Assembly (NCBI RefSeq): GCF_900104115.1
Contig: NZ_FNJM01000001.1
Span: forward strand, 949,374-1,013,373
Direction of reading: 5' to 3'
Length of the DNA stretch: 64,000 bases
From: Clostridium gasigenes
GTDB lineage: Bacteria; Bacillota; Clostridia; Clostridiales; Clostridiaceae
Part shown: positions 1 through 7,798 of the stretch, one piece after another
How positions within the stretch are numbered: the first letter of the stretch is position 1
How the letters are laid out: every line of letters begins with the position of its first letter
Program-made: the position numbers and the translations under genes
Notes under the pieces: model-generated
Told to the model about the DNA's origin: nothing
The model's database searches: none
What the model saw: only the letters and a program-made list of their open reading frames with translations

Positions 1-875
1 TTATCAGCTTTATCTGGGTAGATATTTGCTAAGTTTTCAACATATTCATTCCAACCACCATGAAAATCATATGACATTATACTTAGAAAGTCTAAATAAC
101 TTGCATATTTGTTATCTGTAACTCCACCAAGTACCCAAGATGAAGCCGTAACAGCCGCAGTTAGTAAATAATCTTCATTATCTTGCTTTGCAGCCGCATC
201 TAACTTTTCTCTTAACGTTTTCATTAAAACGTTATATCTTTCATTTAATACAGCTCTTCTTGGTTCCGATAAATCTTTATCTGCAGGGTTACCAGATGTA
301 GCTACTGATGATGGATATTCAAAATCTATATCAACCCCATCAAAACCATATTGTCTAATAAAGTCAACGCAAGAATCAGCAAATGTATTAATTCCAGCAT
401 CTGTATCTATCATTTTATAAAAACCTCTAGTGCCTGTCCATCCCCCTATAGATATTAATAAATCTACATTTGGATATTCTTTTTTCATTTGTTGTAATAC
501 ATTAAAGTGACCTTTATACGGTAGTTTGGGATCTAATTTGACTTCCTTCCCATTACGCTCTAACTTGTACTTTGAAAAATCCTCTTCTATGGCTGCGTAC
601 TTATCTCCAAATGCAATTTTATTGTCTTCTCCAACCATTGCAAATGAATACTGGATATGTGTTAAAGACTCCCATTGTAAATCAGCTACATCGAAATTAC
701 CTTGAACCTCACTTTTGTAAGCCCATTCTGGAAAATATACAACAACTTTTCTTTCTAAGTCTTTCGTTTTTTTGTCCTTTGTAGTAGCAGCATTAGCCGG
801 TGTTACTAATGTCATAACTGTGAAAACAGATACCATAATTCCTGCCATTGCCTTTTTTAATTTTATTCCCTTCAT
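1..875 (-). CDS. Secreted glycoside hydrolase family 18 (chitinase-like), 3' part beyond window
   Basis: About 291 codons are inside the window; the C-terminus lies before base 1. The ATG at 875 follows GGAGGAGATAGTTA. An N-terminal signal peptide is visible (KKAM.., hydrophobic core, TPANA|A cleavage site near residue 29). The GH18 domain follows: VVVYFPEWAY (first strand), LLISIGGWTG (third strand), the catalytic DGVDIDFEYP motif (DxxDxDxE, intact) and IMSYDFHGGW. Family knowledge: GH18 enzymes hydrolyse beta-1,4-GlcNAc polymers such as chitin; the Glu of DxDxE is the acid/base. The product is probably exported. It faces the same way as the legionaminate genes but a 19-bp palindrome separates them, so it is probably its own unit. 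Substrate (chitin, or peptidoglycan-like GlcNAc) cannot be decided from this part. Confidence 0.9.
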   Translation of the reverse strand, partial: MKGIKLKKAMAGIMVSVFTVMTLVTPANAATTKDKKTKDLERKVVVYFPEWAYKSEVQGNFDVADLQWESLTHIQYSFAMVGEDNKIAFGDKYAAIEEDFSKYKLERNGKEVKLDPKLPYKGHFNVLQQMKKEYPNVDLLISIGGWTGTRGFYKMIDTDAGINTFADSCVDFIRQYGFDGVDIDFEYPSSVATSGNPADKDLSEPRRAVLNERYNVLMKTLREKLDAAAKQDNEDYLLTAAVTASSWVLGGVTDNKYASYLDFLSIMSYDFHGGWNEYVENLANIYPDKAD

Positions 876-932
876 TAACTATCTCCTCCTTTTATTATTT
901 AATATATTTTACATTACTGTTAAATTATATAG

Positions 933-975
933 TATAAATGCAAAACAATACAATATGTATTGTTTTGCATTTATA
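933..975. repeat. Perfect 19-bp inverted repeat (terminator or operator)
   Basis: Bases 933-951 and 957-975 are exact reverse complements around a 5-base loop. It lies between the 3' end of legF and the start of the chitinase gene, both on the minus strand. It may terminate the legionaminate operon, although no clean T-run follows the stem on the minus strand. It may instead be an operator for the chitinase gene. Confidence 0.6.
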
Positions 976-1024
976 TTTATTTTTTGCATTTCATTTTCAA
1001 AAAAATACAGTCATCCTGTTTTTT

Positions 1025-1723
1025 CTACAAGCTAACTGTGTTTTTAATTGAATATTCAGCATATTTAAAATCATAAATATCATCTATATCAATAGACGAT
1101 GCTTTGTCCATTATATATGGGTAGCATTTCTCTTTATAAAAGCTTTTATATTTCATAAAATATTTTATGCCACATATATAAATAGCACCATTTATTCTAT
1201 ATTCTTTTTCTATATCTTGCCTTCTTACCTTTTTCAAGTCATAAAAATCTAATGTGTTATTAGATTTTATTTTTGTATTTATATTTGACGGATGATCTAG
1301 TTCACATATGCTAACAACTGCGTTCCCACTATTATTTAATAATATATCTACACTTTCTAATATATTTTTTTCATTTCTCAAAGGTGAAGTTGGTTGCAGA
1401 AGTATAAAATAATCATAGGTCTTTCCCACACTAGCTAAAGTTTCTAAAACATAAGTTATTACATCTATTGTAGATGTATCATCTTCTGAAAGTTTATTTG
1501 GTCTAAGAAATGGAGTTTCTGCACCATATTTATTTCCTATTTTTGCATATTCCTTCGAGTTTGTAGATAATATTATATTATCAAATATATTTGATTTCAT
1601 TGCTGATTCTACCGTATATGCAAGTAGCGGTTTACCATCTAATTCCATAATATTTTTATCTTTCAATCCCTTTGACCCACTTCTAGCAGGAATTATAGCT
1701 AAAAAGCTTTTACCTTTAAACAT
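1025..1723 (-). CDS. legF: CMP-legionaminic acid synthase (acylneuraminate cytidylyltransferase family)
   Basis: 232 aa, normal for the family. The N-terminal nucleotide-binding signature AIIPARSGSKGLKDKNI (residues 9-25) is that of NeuA/LegF/PseF CMP-nonulosonate synthases; LLQPTSPLR follows at about residue 108. Role: activates the nonulosonic acid with CTP for transfer. Specificity for legionaminate rather than sialate or pseudaminate is inferred from the adjacent LegB-LegC-LegI-PtmE set, not from the protein alone. The ATG follows AGGAGAAGTA. It is the last gene of the minus-strand leg block, 9 nt after ptmE. Confidence 0.87.
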   Translation of the reverse strand: MFKGKSFLAIIPARSGSKGLKDKNIMELDGKPLLAYTVESAMKSNIFDNIILSTNSKEYAKIGNKYGAETPFLRPNKLSEDDTSTIDVITYVLETLASVGKTYDYFILLQPTSPLRNEKNILESVDILLNNSGNAVVSICELDHPSNINTKIKSNNTLDFYDLKKVRRQDIEKEYRINGAIYICGIKYFMKYKSFYKEKCYPYIMDKASSIDIDDIYDFKYAEYSIKNTVSL

Positions 1724-1732
1724 TACTTCTCC

Positions 1733-2779
1733 TTATACTTTTAATTTTTCTATTGCATTTTCCATAGCTTCAAACTCACCTATATCTAGCCAATTATTTT
1801 CTGAAATTGGATATATTCCTACCACTTCTCCCATTTTTAAAACTTTAGTTATTAACTCTGGCATATCAAAATAAGTATTATCTGGAATATACTTTATAAC
1901 CTCAGATTCCAATAAATACATTCCTGTATTAACCAAAAATTCTTGCTTTGGTTTTTCATTTAAGCCTTTAATTTCTCCATTTTCATTTAACTCTAATACA
2001 CCATATGGTATAACATAATTTTTAAGGACAGCTACAACAGTTATTTTATATTTATTAACCTTATGATATTCTAAAATTTTAGAATAATTTGCTTCAACTA
2101 ATATATCACAGTTTGTTACAAAAAATCTTTCTTTTAAAATATCATCTAGTAGTTTTAAACTCCCTGCAGTACCTAAGGGCTTATCCTCTTCTATAAAAGA
2201 AATTTTATATGGATTAACCTGATTAAAATAAGCTTTTATTATATCTTTTTTATAATTTAAAGTAAGATAGTAGTCATTAAATCCATATTCTATAAAATTA
2301 TTTATTATCCTCTCTATTATAGGTATGTCTACTATTGGAATTAGCCCCTTTGGAATAATGTCTGTATAAGGCTTTAGCCGTGTCCCTTTTCCCCCTGCCA
2401 TAATTACTATAGGTATATTACTGGTATTATTATAGCTAAAACGCTTATAAAAAAAATCACTCCAAAAAACTACGTCTAAAACTTCCTGATTGTTATTTAC
2501 AATAGGTATTGCTTCAATACTTTTTTCCATCATAATTTTATTTGCTCTATTAATATTTTCTAATGTTAGAACTATTGGTTTAGTATTCATTATTAATTCT
2601 ACACTTGAAGCTATATTTCCATTTTTTAATATCCACCGTCTAATATCACCATCAGTAATTACGCCAATTAGCTTTTTTTCTTTAACTATTAGCAATATTT
2701 TTTTTGCACCTTTATCAAGTTTTTCTATTGCATCTCTAATTGAAGTTTCTATATTTATTATTATTTTACTTACGTCCAT
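1733..2779 (-). CDS. ptmE: CBS-domain sugar nucleotidyltransferase, PtmE-like (GlcN-1-P guanylyltransferase)
   Basis: 348 aa. Residues about 1-115 form a CBS pair (the segment GVITDGDIRRWI is typical). The rest is a nucleotidyltransferase with MAGGKGTRLKPYTDIIPKGL at about residue 127, and GTAGSL. This CBS-NTP transferase architecture is that of Campylobacter PtmE, which makes GDP-glucosamine to channel hexosamine into the GDP-dependent legionaminate pathway. Its position between legF and legC supports this. The sugar and nucleotide are inferred from homology and context. No PtmF or PtmA homologue is seen in the window. Confidence 0.82.
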   Translation of the reverse strand: MDVSKIIINIETSIRDAIEKLDKGAKKILLIVKEKKLIGVITDGDIRRWILKNGNIASSVELIMNTKPIVLTLENINRANKIMMEKSIEAIPIVNNNQEVLDVVFWSDFFYKRFSYNNTSNIPIVIMAGGKGTRLKPYTDIIPKGLIPIVDIPIIERIINNFIEYGFNDYYLTLNYKKDIIKAYFNQVNPYKISFIEEDKPLGTAGSLKLLDDILKERFFVTNCDILVEANYSKILEYHKVNKYKITVVAVLKNYVIPYGVLELNENGEIKGLNEKPKQEFLVNTGMYLLESEVIKYIPDNTYFDMPELITKVLKMGEVVGIYPISENNWLDIGEFEAMENAIEKLKV

Positions 2780-2798
2780 AAGATTATTATTAACCTCC

Positions 2799-3938
2799 CT
2801 ATAGCTTGCTTACTATATATAGTATATCTTTATTAGTAAGATTGGTACTACATGGTATATTTAATGTTCTTTCTAAATAATAATTTGCTTTTTCTATTTT
2901 AAAGGTTTGGTTATTCTTATATGGACGCTGAGTATGAATTAGTCCCCATATTGGCCTTGTTTGAACACCACTTCTTTGCATATGCTTCAAAAGTTCATCC
3001 CTTTCTATAGAATATCCTTCTAATATTAAAGAATAAAACCAGTAGTTATTTCTTGCTGTTTTATTAAACTCTAGTAATCTTAATCCTGGAATTTTATCTA
3101 TATGTTCTTTATATATTTTATAATTATTTATTTTACACGAAATAAATTCTTCTATAGATTCCATTTGAGCAAGCCCAATTGCAGCCTGTAAATTTGTCAT
3201 TCTGTAGTTATACCCTATTTCATTATGAATATAATACACTTCATCATCCTTTGCTTGTGTAGATAAATATCTAGCTTTACTTATAAGTTCTTTACTTCTA
3301 CCAACTAGCAACCCACCTCCACCAGTTGTTAATATTTTATTACCATTAAAAGAAAATGCCCCAAAATCACCTACAGTTCCTGCATACTTACCTTTATATT
3401 TCCCTTCAGTATAATAACTTCCAAGGGCCTCGGTTGCATCTTCTATTAATTTCAAATTATATTTATCGGCTAATTCTTTTATTTCAGATATTTTAGCCAT
3501 ATTTCCAAAAACATGTACCACCATTATTGCCTTAATTATTTTTGATGTTGCTTTATTTTTAAGGCCTTTTTCTGATAGTTCACATTCTTCTTTTAAAAAG
3601 CTTTCTAATTTATTTACATCCATATTTAAACTATCATCACAATCCATAAAAATAGGTTCAGCACCTAAGTACTTTATTGGGTTAACTGTTGCAATAAATG
3701 TTAATGTTGGTACAATAACCTCATCTCCTAGTAAAACATCACATAACCTTAAAGCTAAATGTATTGATGCCGTACCACTTTGTGTTGCAACTGCATCCTC
3801 AACTTTTAAGTAATCCATTAATGATTTTTCAAATTTAGTAACATATTGTCCTGATGTTGATACCCATTGAGTTTTAATTGCATCTGTTGCATATATTATC
3901 TCATTTCCTTTTAAACTCGGAAGTGATAATGGTATCAT
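2799..3938 (-). CDS. legC: LegC-family PLP sugar aminotransferase
   Basis: 379 aa DegT/DnrJ/EryC1 fold-type I aminotransferase. The segment FGAFSFNGNKILTTGGGG contains the PLP-binding lysine; VEDAVATQSGTASIHLALRL and IEDATEALGS are also family motifs. Expected reaction: transamination of the 4-keto sugar made by LegB to the 4-amino sugar. The ATG follows GGAGGAGAAGCA. It is 19 nt upstream of ptmE, in the same transcription unit. Confidence 0.87.
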   Translation of the reverse strand: MIPLSLPSLKGNEIIYATDAIKTQWVSTSGQYVTKFEKSLMDYLKVEDAVATQSGTASIHLALRLCDVLLGDEVIVPTLTFIATVNPIKYLGAEPIFMDCDDSLNMDVNKLESFLKEECELSEKGLKNKATSKIIKAIMVVHVFGNMAKISEIKELADKYNLKLIEDATEALGSYYTEGKYKGKYAGTVGDFGAFSFNGNKILTTGGGGLLVGRSKELISKARYLSTQAKDDEVYYIHNEIGYNYRMTNLQAAIGLAQMESIEEFISCKINNYKIYKEHIDKIPGLRLLEFNKTARNNYWFYSLILEGYSIERDELLKHMQRSGVQTRPIWGLIHTQRPYKNNQTFKIEKANYYLERTLNIPCSTNLTNKDILYIVSKL

Positions 3939-3982
3939 TGCTTCTCCTCCTTATTTTCAATAAATATCTATATATATTTTTT

Positions 3983-4981
3983 TTATTCATCTATTAATTC
4001 ATCTGCTTTGTAATTTTTTTTTGCTTTACTACCCAAGTATATATCCCACTGTTTAGGACTTATACCTGTCCCTGGTCTTTTTACCCCTAAATTTTCACTT
4101 GTGAAGTATTCACCAATTTTTATATCTTTTAATGATACTAAGCTCTTTCTTGCATATGTTGAAACTATTCTTTCAGATTCTGTTGGTATTTTTGTATTAT
4201 TTCCTAATGCTTTTTCAATATTTCTAATTTTACTAACTAACTCTTTTAATTCATGTGGTTCTATACTTGCTTTATGGTCTGGACCATCCATTTCCTTACT
4301 TAGTGTAAAATGCTTTTCAATAACTTTAGCTCCTAATGCAACTGCTGCAATTGCTACTTCTGATCCATTAGTATGATCTGAATACCCTATATCAACATTA
4401 AATTTTTCTTCTAAAGTTTTCATTGCCATAAGATTTACATTTTCCATAGCTGTTGGATAGTTTGATGTACAGTGTAATAATGTAATGTCTTTTGCACCTG
4501 CCCGTATTAAAACTTCCATTGCGAACTCTACATCTCCTAAATTACTCATACCTGTTGAAAGTATTATTTTCTTATTTAAAGAGCCTATTTTTTTTAAATA
4601 TGGTAGGTTTTCTATTTCACTAGATGGAATTTTATAAATTTCTAAATTTAAATTCTTTAATAACTCAATACTCTCTAAATCAAATGGTGATGATAGAAAT
4701 TTTATTCCTACTTTATCACAATAGACTTTCAATTCTTTATGATTTTCTATGCTTAACTCTAATTTTTTCAACATTTCATATTGAGTTAATTCTCCACCTT
4801 GATTTTCTTTTTGATAACTAGCTCTTTCTGCAACTTTAGTTACAATATTTTCTGATTTAAAGCTTTGAAATTTCACTCCATCAGCACCTGAATCTAATGC
4901 TATATCTACTAATTTCTTTGCTATTTCTATACTCCCATTATGATTTACACCAGCTTCAGCTATAATAAATACTTTACTCAT
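3983..4981 (-). CDS. legI: N,N'-diacetyllegionaminic acid synthase (NeuB family)
   Basis: 332 aa. Residues 1 to about 250 form the NeuB TIM barrel: EAGVNHNGSIEIAKKL, KFQSFKSE, LHCTSNYPT and the metal-binding IGYSDHT. The C-terminal SAF/antifreeze-like domain (RKSLVSLKDIKIGE...KRPGTGISP) is intact. It condenses the 6-deoxy ManNAc derivative with phosphoenolpyruvate to give the nonulosonic acid. Its start overlaps the 3' end of the acetyltransferase gene by 8 nt, so translation is probably coupled. Confidence 0.9.
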   Translation of the reverse strand: MSKVFIIAEAGVNHNGSIEIAKKLVDIALDSGADGVKFQSFKSENIVTKVAERASYQKENQGGELTQYEMLKKLELSIENHKELKVYCDKVGIKFLSSPFDLESIELLKNLNLEIYKIPSSEIENLPYLKKIGSLNKKIILSTGMSNLGDVEFAMEVLIRAGAKDITLLHCTSNYPTAMENVNLMAMKTLEEKFNVDIGYSDHTNGSEVAIAAVALGAKVIEKHFTLSKEMDGPDHKASIEPHELKELVSKIRNIEKALGNNTKIPTESERIVSTYARKSLVSLKDIKIGEYFTSENLGVKRPGTGISPKQWDIYLGSKAKKNYKADELIDE

Positions 4982-5606
4982 TTTTAAACTCCTTTGCTGG
5001 GTTTCCTGCTACCCTTATGCTATTAGTTAAATTTTTCAATACAACAGATCCTGCTCCAACCATTACATTTTTACCAATATTTATTCCTTGTAAAATAGTA
5101 GCATTGGTTCCGATGTGAGAATCATCTCCAATATTCACCCCTCCGCAAACAACTGCTGCTGTAGCTACATGAACAAATTTCCCAACATTACAATCATGCT
5201 CTATAATAGCTTTTGTATTTATAATTGAAAAATCGCCTATTTCTGCACCAGCATTAACAACTGCCCCTTTTCCTATAAAAATACCCTCTCCTAATTTGCT
5301 ATACATAGAAATATTAGCACTTTTATCAATAATATTTGGATATTTAAAACCTATTAGTTGTAAATTTTTATATATTTTTCTTCTAGTTGTTGTATTTCCA
5401 ATGCTTCCAATAGAAATAAAGGCGTTAGTTATGCCTTTATAATATAGTTCTTTTAGCATATTATCTGATCCTACAACCATAGTTCCCATAATTATTTCCC
5501 CAATCTTACTTGGATCTAATATACAAGCTATCTCAAATTTATCTCTTATAGAATCCATAACACTTTTGCAGTGACCACCTGCACCTATTAAAATAATTTT
5601 TTCCAA
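4974..5606 (-). CDS. legH: NeuD-type acetyltransferase (LegH candidate)
   Basis: 210 aa. The N-terminal Rossmann-like part carries IGAGGHCKSVMDSI; the C-terminal left-handed beta-helix has hexapeptide repeats ending in the trimeric-transferase tail VVLKNLTNSIRVAGNPAK. Members acetylate the 4-amino group of UDP- or GDP-sugars (PglD, LegH) or act on sialate (NeuD). Here the step after LegC is the likely one. The start codon appears to be TTG, with GGTGGTGA about 9 nt upstream; no better ATG exists. Confidence 0.82.
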   Translation of the reverse strand: MEKIILIGAGGHCKSVMDSIRDKFEIACILDPSKIGEIIMGTMVVGSDNMLKELYYKGITNAFISIGSIGNTTTRRKIYKNLQLIGFKYPNIIDKSANISMYSKLGEGIFIGKGAVVNAGAEIGDFSIINTKAIIEHDCNVGKFVHVATAAVVCGGVNIGDDSHIGTNATILQGINIGKNVMVGAGSVVLKNLTNSIRVAGNPAKEFKNE

Positions 5607-5642
5607 AATTAAACTTCACCACCAAATAGTATTAAATTAAAT

Positions 5643-6629
5643 TTAAATATTATATAAGTTAGTTTTATATTTTGATAAATGCCCATCTTTTTTAAACCAC
5701 TCAATAGTCTTTAATAAACCTTGTTCCAAGCTATATTCACTTTGCCAAGATGTTAATTCTTTTAATTTTTTATTTGAACCTAAAAGTCTATTAACTTCAC
5801 TTTTTTCAGGTCTAATCCTAGTATTATCTTCTAATATAATTGCATTTGGATTAATAATATTTATTAGTTTTTTCACTAAATCTTCTATTGATATTTCAAT
5901 ACCTGAGGCAATATTTATTTCCTCTCCTATTGTTTTGTTACTTTTCCATATTTCTTCAAATCCTTTAACTGTATCTAATACAAAGTTAAAGTCTCTAGTT
6001 GGATTTAATGAGCCTAAATTTATTTCATTTACTCCAGATAACAATTGAGTAATTATAGTTGGGATTATTGCTCTTGCCGATTGCCTTGGCCCATAGGTAT
6101 TAAAAGGTCTTACTATTGTAACAGGAAGTGAAAAGCTTCTATAAAATGATTCAGCTAACTTATCTGCTCCTATTTTAGAAGCTGAATATGGTGATTGGCC
6201 TTGAAATTGGTGATTTTCATCAATTGGTATATATTTAGCTGTTCCATATACCTCCGATGTTGATGTTATTAAAACCCTATCTACATTTAAGTCTCTAGAT
6301 GCCTGAAGTACATTTAATGTGCCTTTTATATTTGTATCAATATAAGAATCTGGGGAATGATAACTAAATGGACTTCCTATTAAAGCTGCTAAATGAAAAA
6401 TATCACTTACACCTTTTACTGCTTCTCTAACACCATTTGTATCTCTAATATCCCCTGAAAATATTTCTATTTCATTTAAAATATCCTTTTCTAAAGTATC
6501 AAGCCATCCCCAGGTATTAAATGAGTTATAATAAGTAAATGCTTTAACTTTATAGCCCTTCTTAACTAGATTTTCTACTAGATGACTTCCAATAAATCCA
6601 TCTGCACCTGTTACTAATATTTTTTTCAA
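5643..6629 (-). CDS. legB: NAD-dependent 4,6-dehydratase, LegB
   Basis: 328 aa extended SDR. TGADGFIGSHLVE (residues 7-19) is the NAD(P) glycine motif; TSTSEVYG and YSASKIGADK give the catalytic Ser/Thr and YxxxK; VRPFNTYGPRQ is characteristic of sugar-nucleotide dehydratases. It would make the 4-keto-6-deoxy sugar nucleotide that LegC aminates. The start is a TTG 5-6 nt after GGGGGAG. It is the first gene of the leg block (legB-legH-legI-legC-ptmE-legF) and lies just past a terminator for the upstream small genes, so it probably has its own promoter or depends on read-through. Confidence 0.87.
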   Translation of the reverse strand: MKKILVTGADGFIGSHLVENLVKKGYKVKAFTYYNSFNTWGWLDTLEKDILNEIEIFSGDIRDTNGVREAVKGVSDIFHLAALIGSPFSYHSPDSYIDTNIKGTLNVLQASRDLNVDRVLITSTSEVYGTAKYIPIDENHQFQGQSPYSASKIGADKLAESFYRSFSLPVTIVRPFNTYGPRQSARAIIPTIITQLLSGVNEINLGSLNPTRDFNFVLDTVKGFEEIWKSNKTIGEEINIASGIEISIEDLVKKLINIINPNAIILEDNTRIRPEKSEVNRLLGSNKKLKELTSWQSEYSLEQGLLKTIEWFKKDGHLSKYKTNLYNI

Positions 6630-6647
6630 ATCTACTCCCCCTATAAT

Positions 6648-6671
6648 GAAAAAGAAACTGTTTCCAGTTTC
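6648..6671 (-). terminator. Intrinsic terminator of the small surface-protein gene group
   Basis: On the minus strand, GAAACTG-gaaa-CAGTTTC is followed by a T-rich tract. It separates the small beta-sandwich genes from the leg operon. Confidence 0.7.
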
Positions 6672-6689
6672 TATATATAATTTTAAAAA

Positions 6690-6971
6690 TTACTCTATTA
6701 AATTATCAACTACTACAACCTTATATATAAGATTCCTATTATATATTACAAATAAAAATTCTCCACATTCATTTGTTTTACTAATAGACAAGCACTGTAA
6801 TTTTCTATATCTGCATTTTTTACATTTAGGATGGTTCCTATAATAGCATCCTAAAGGACAAATGCATTGTAATACTACATTTACTCCACTAGCTGGACAT
6901 CCATTTTCATATATTACAGTCCCTACTAATACTAGCTGACCTCCATTAAACCTATATTTATAATTATTCAT
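6690..6971 (-). CDS. Small Cys-rich beta-sandwich protein (carboxypeptidase-regulatory/CnaB-like), unknown function
   Basis: 93 aa, no signal peptide or membrane segment. The core LVGTVIYENGCPASGVNVVLQ matches the strand-turn pattern G-x-V-x-x-x-x-G-x-P-x-x-G-x-x-V of transthyretin-like domains; ECGEFLFVI is the later G-E/Y-F strand. A Cys-rich insertion (CICPLGCYY...CKKCRYRKLQC) with paired cysteines sits between them, so metal binding or disulfide cross-linking is possible. It is third of three adjacent paralogue-like genes. Function not recognised; a structural surface role is inferred from context only. Confidence 0.72.
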   Translation of the reverse strand: MNNYKYRFNGGQLVLVGTVIYENGCPASGVNVVLQCICPLGCYYRNHPKCKKCRYRKLQCLSISKTNECGEFLFVIYNRNLIYKVVVVDNLIE

Positions 6972-6979
6972 ATTTCCAC

Positions 6980-7288
6980 CTAATTATTTTTTAAAACAGA
7001 ATATACTCTTAACATATAATATATATTTTTACCTTTTTTAACACATATATTATACGCACCTTCATTATTAGTTGTTGTATATCCTAGCTTAGTTACTTTG
7101 TATGGATTATAATTACAATCTATTTTACTTGCTTCAATTACTGCATTTTTTATATATCTCCCCTTTGAATCTAAAACCTTTCCCCATAGCAAAGCTTTAT
7201 TCTGGCTTCTGATTACAATAGTTTTTCTAACTACATTTTTGCAGTTATATTCTTTTGGCTTTAAAACGCATCCTCCATAATATGACAC
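6980..7288 (-). CDS. Small single-domain beta-sandwich protein, unknown function
   Basis: 102 aa with no signal peptide. LLWGKVLDSKGRYIKNAVIEA...YTTTNNEGAYNICV follows the carboxypeptidase-regulatory-like pattern (G-x-V, x-G-x-x-I-x-x-A, then T-N-x-G-x-Y). The gene starts 15 nt after the previous one ends and stops 8 nt before the next, so the three form one unit. Sequence similarity to its neighbours is low apart from the fold pattern. Exact role unknown. Confidence 0.7.
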   Translation of the reverse strand: MSYYGGCVLKPKEYNCKNVVRKTIVIRSQNKALLWGKVLDSKGRYIKNAVIEASKIDCNYNPYKVTKLGYTTTNNEGAYNICVKKGKNIYYMLRVYSVLKNN

Positions 7289-7303
7289 TATATCACATCC
7301 TAT

Positions 7304-7603
7304 TTATTTCACTAAAGGAGAGTATACAATAAATTCATAAATCATATTACATAAGGGAAGTATGCTAAAAGCATATTCCCCATTTCTATCCGTATAGGTA
7401 CAACCTAAAACAGTTCTTTTAGAATCATATATGTTAACCTGAACCACTTCAATTGATGCACCTTTTGTAGGTACTCCTTTTCTTGTAGTAACAACACCTT
7501 TAATAATTGTTCTTTTATTTTCAATAATAAATGTGCAATTATTATTTTGACTTAATGAATCTGATGACACTACAATATAATTATTTTTATTTATTGATTT
7601 CAT
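7304..7603 (-). CDS. Small single-domain beta-sandwich protein, unknown function
   Basis: 99 aa. KGVVTTRKGVPTKGASIEVVQ...TYTDRNGEYAFSI is the clearest carboxypeptidase-regulatory-like/CnaB-like domain of the five in this island (G-V-P-x-x-G-A, then T-D-x-x-G-E-Y-x-F). The first 30 residues are polar, with no secretion signal. It lies 9 nt downstream of the 53-aa gene and 15 nt upstream of the next small gene. Inference: a self-assembling cytoplasmically made surface protein (for example spore coat or exosporium), not an exported one. Confidence 0.75.
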   Translation of the reverse strand: MKSINKNNYIVVSSDSLSQNNNCTFIIENKRTIIKGVVTTRKGVPTKGASIEVVQVNIYDSKRTVLGCTYTDRNGEYAFSILPLCNMIYEFIVYSPLVK

Positions 7604-7612
7604 ACTTCTGCC

Positions 7613-7774
7613 CTACTCTTTATTTTCATCGTCCTTTGAGATTATGGTTACTAACATAACCCCATCTGTAACATCATCGGATTTTATTTTACTTCCTTGT
7701 ATTTCTTTACCATTAACATTCATTTTTCCAACTGGGATATCCTTGTATATTTGCCCATTTATTTCTTTACTCAT
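7613..7774 (-). CDS. 53-aa hypothetical protein
   Basis: The ORF MSKEINGQIYKDIPVGKM... ends in ...SKDDENKE and starts with ATG at 7774, spaced normally from AAGGAGG. It is acidic and lysine-rich, has no membrane segment, and sits between the Maf-type transferase and the first small beta-sandwich gene with very short gaps. Coding is supported by the ribosome-binding site, the tight packing and an uninterrupted frame. I do not recognise a family. Confidence 0.7.
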   Translation of the reverse strand: MSKEINGQIYKDIPVGKMNVNGKEIQGSKIKSDDVTDGVMLVTIISKDDENKE

Positions 7775-7798
7775 AATATCCTCCTTAAAATATAACGT

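Noticed and set aside
572..1035. Two plus-strand frames opposite the chitinase gene
   Set aside because: They are antisense shadows of the GH18 gene; the minus strand gives a signal peptide and catalytic motif.
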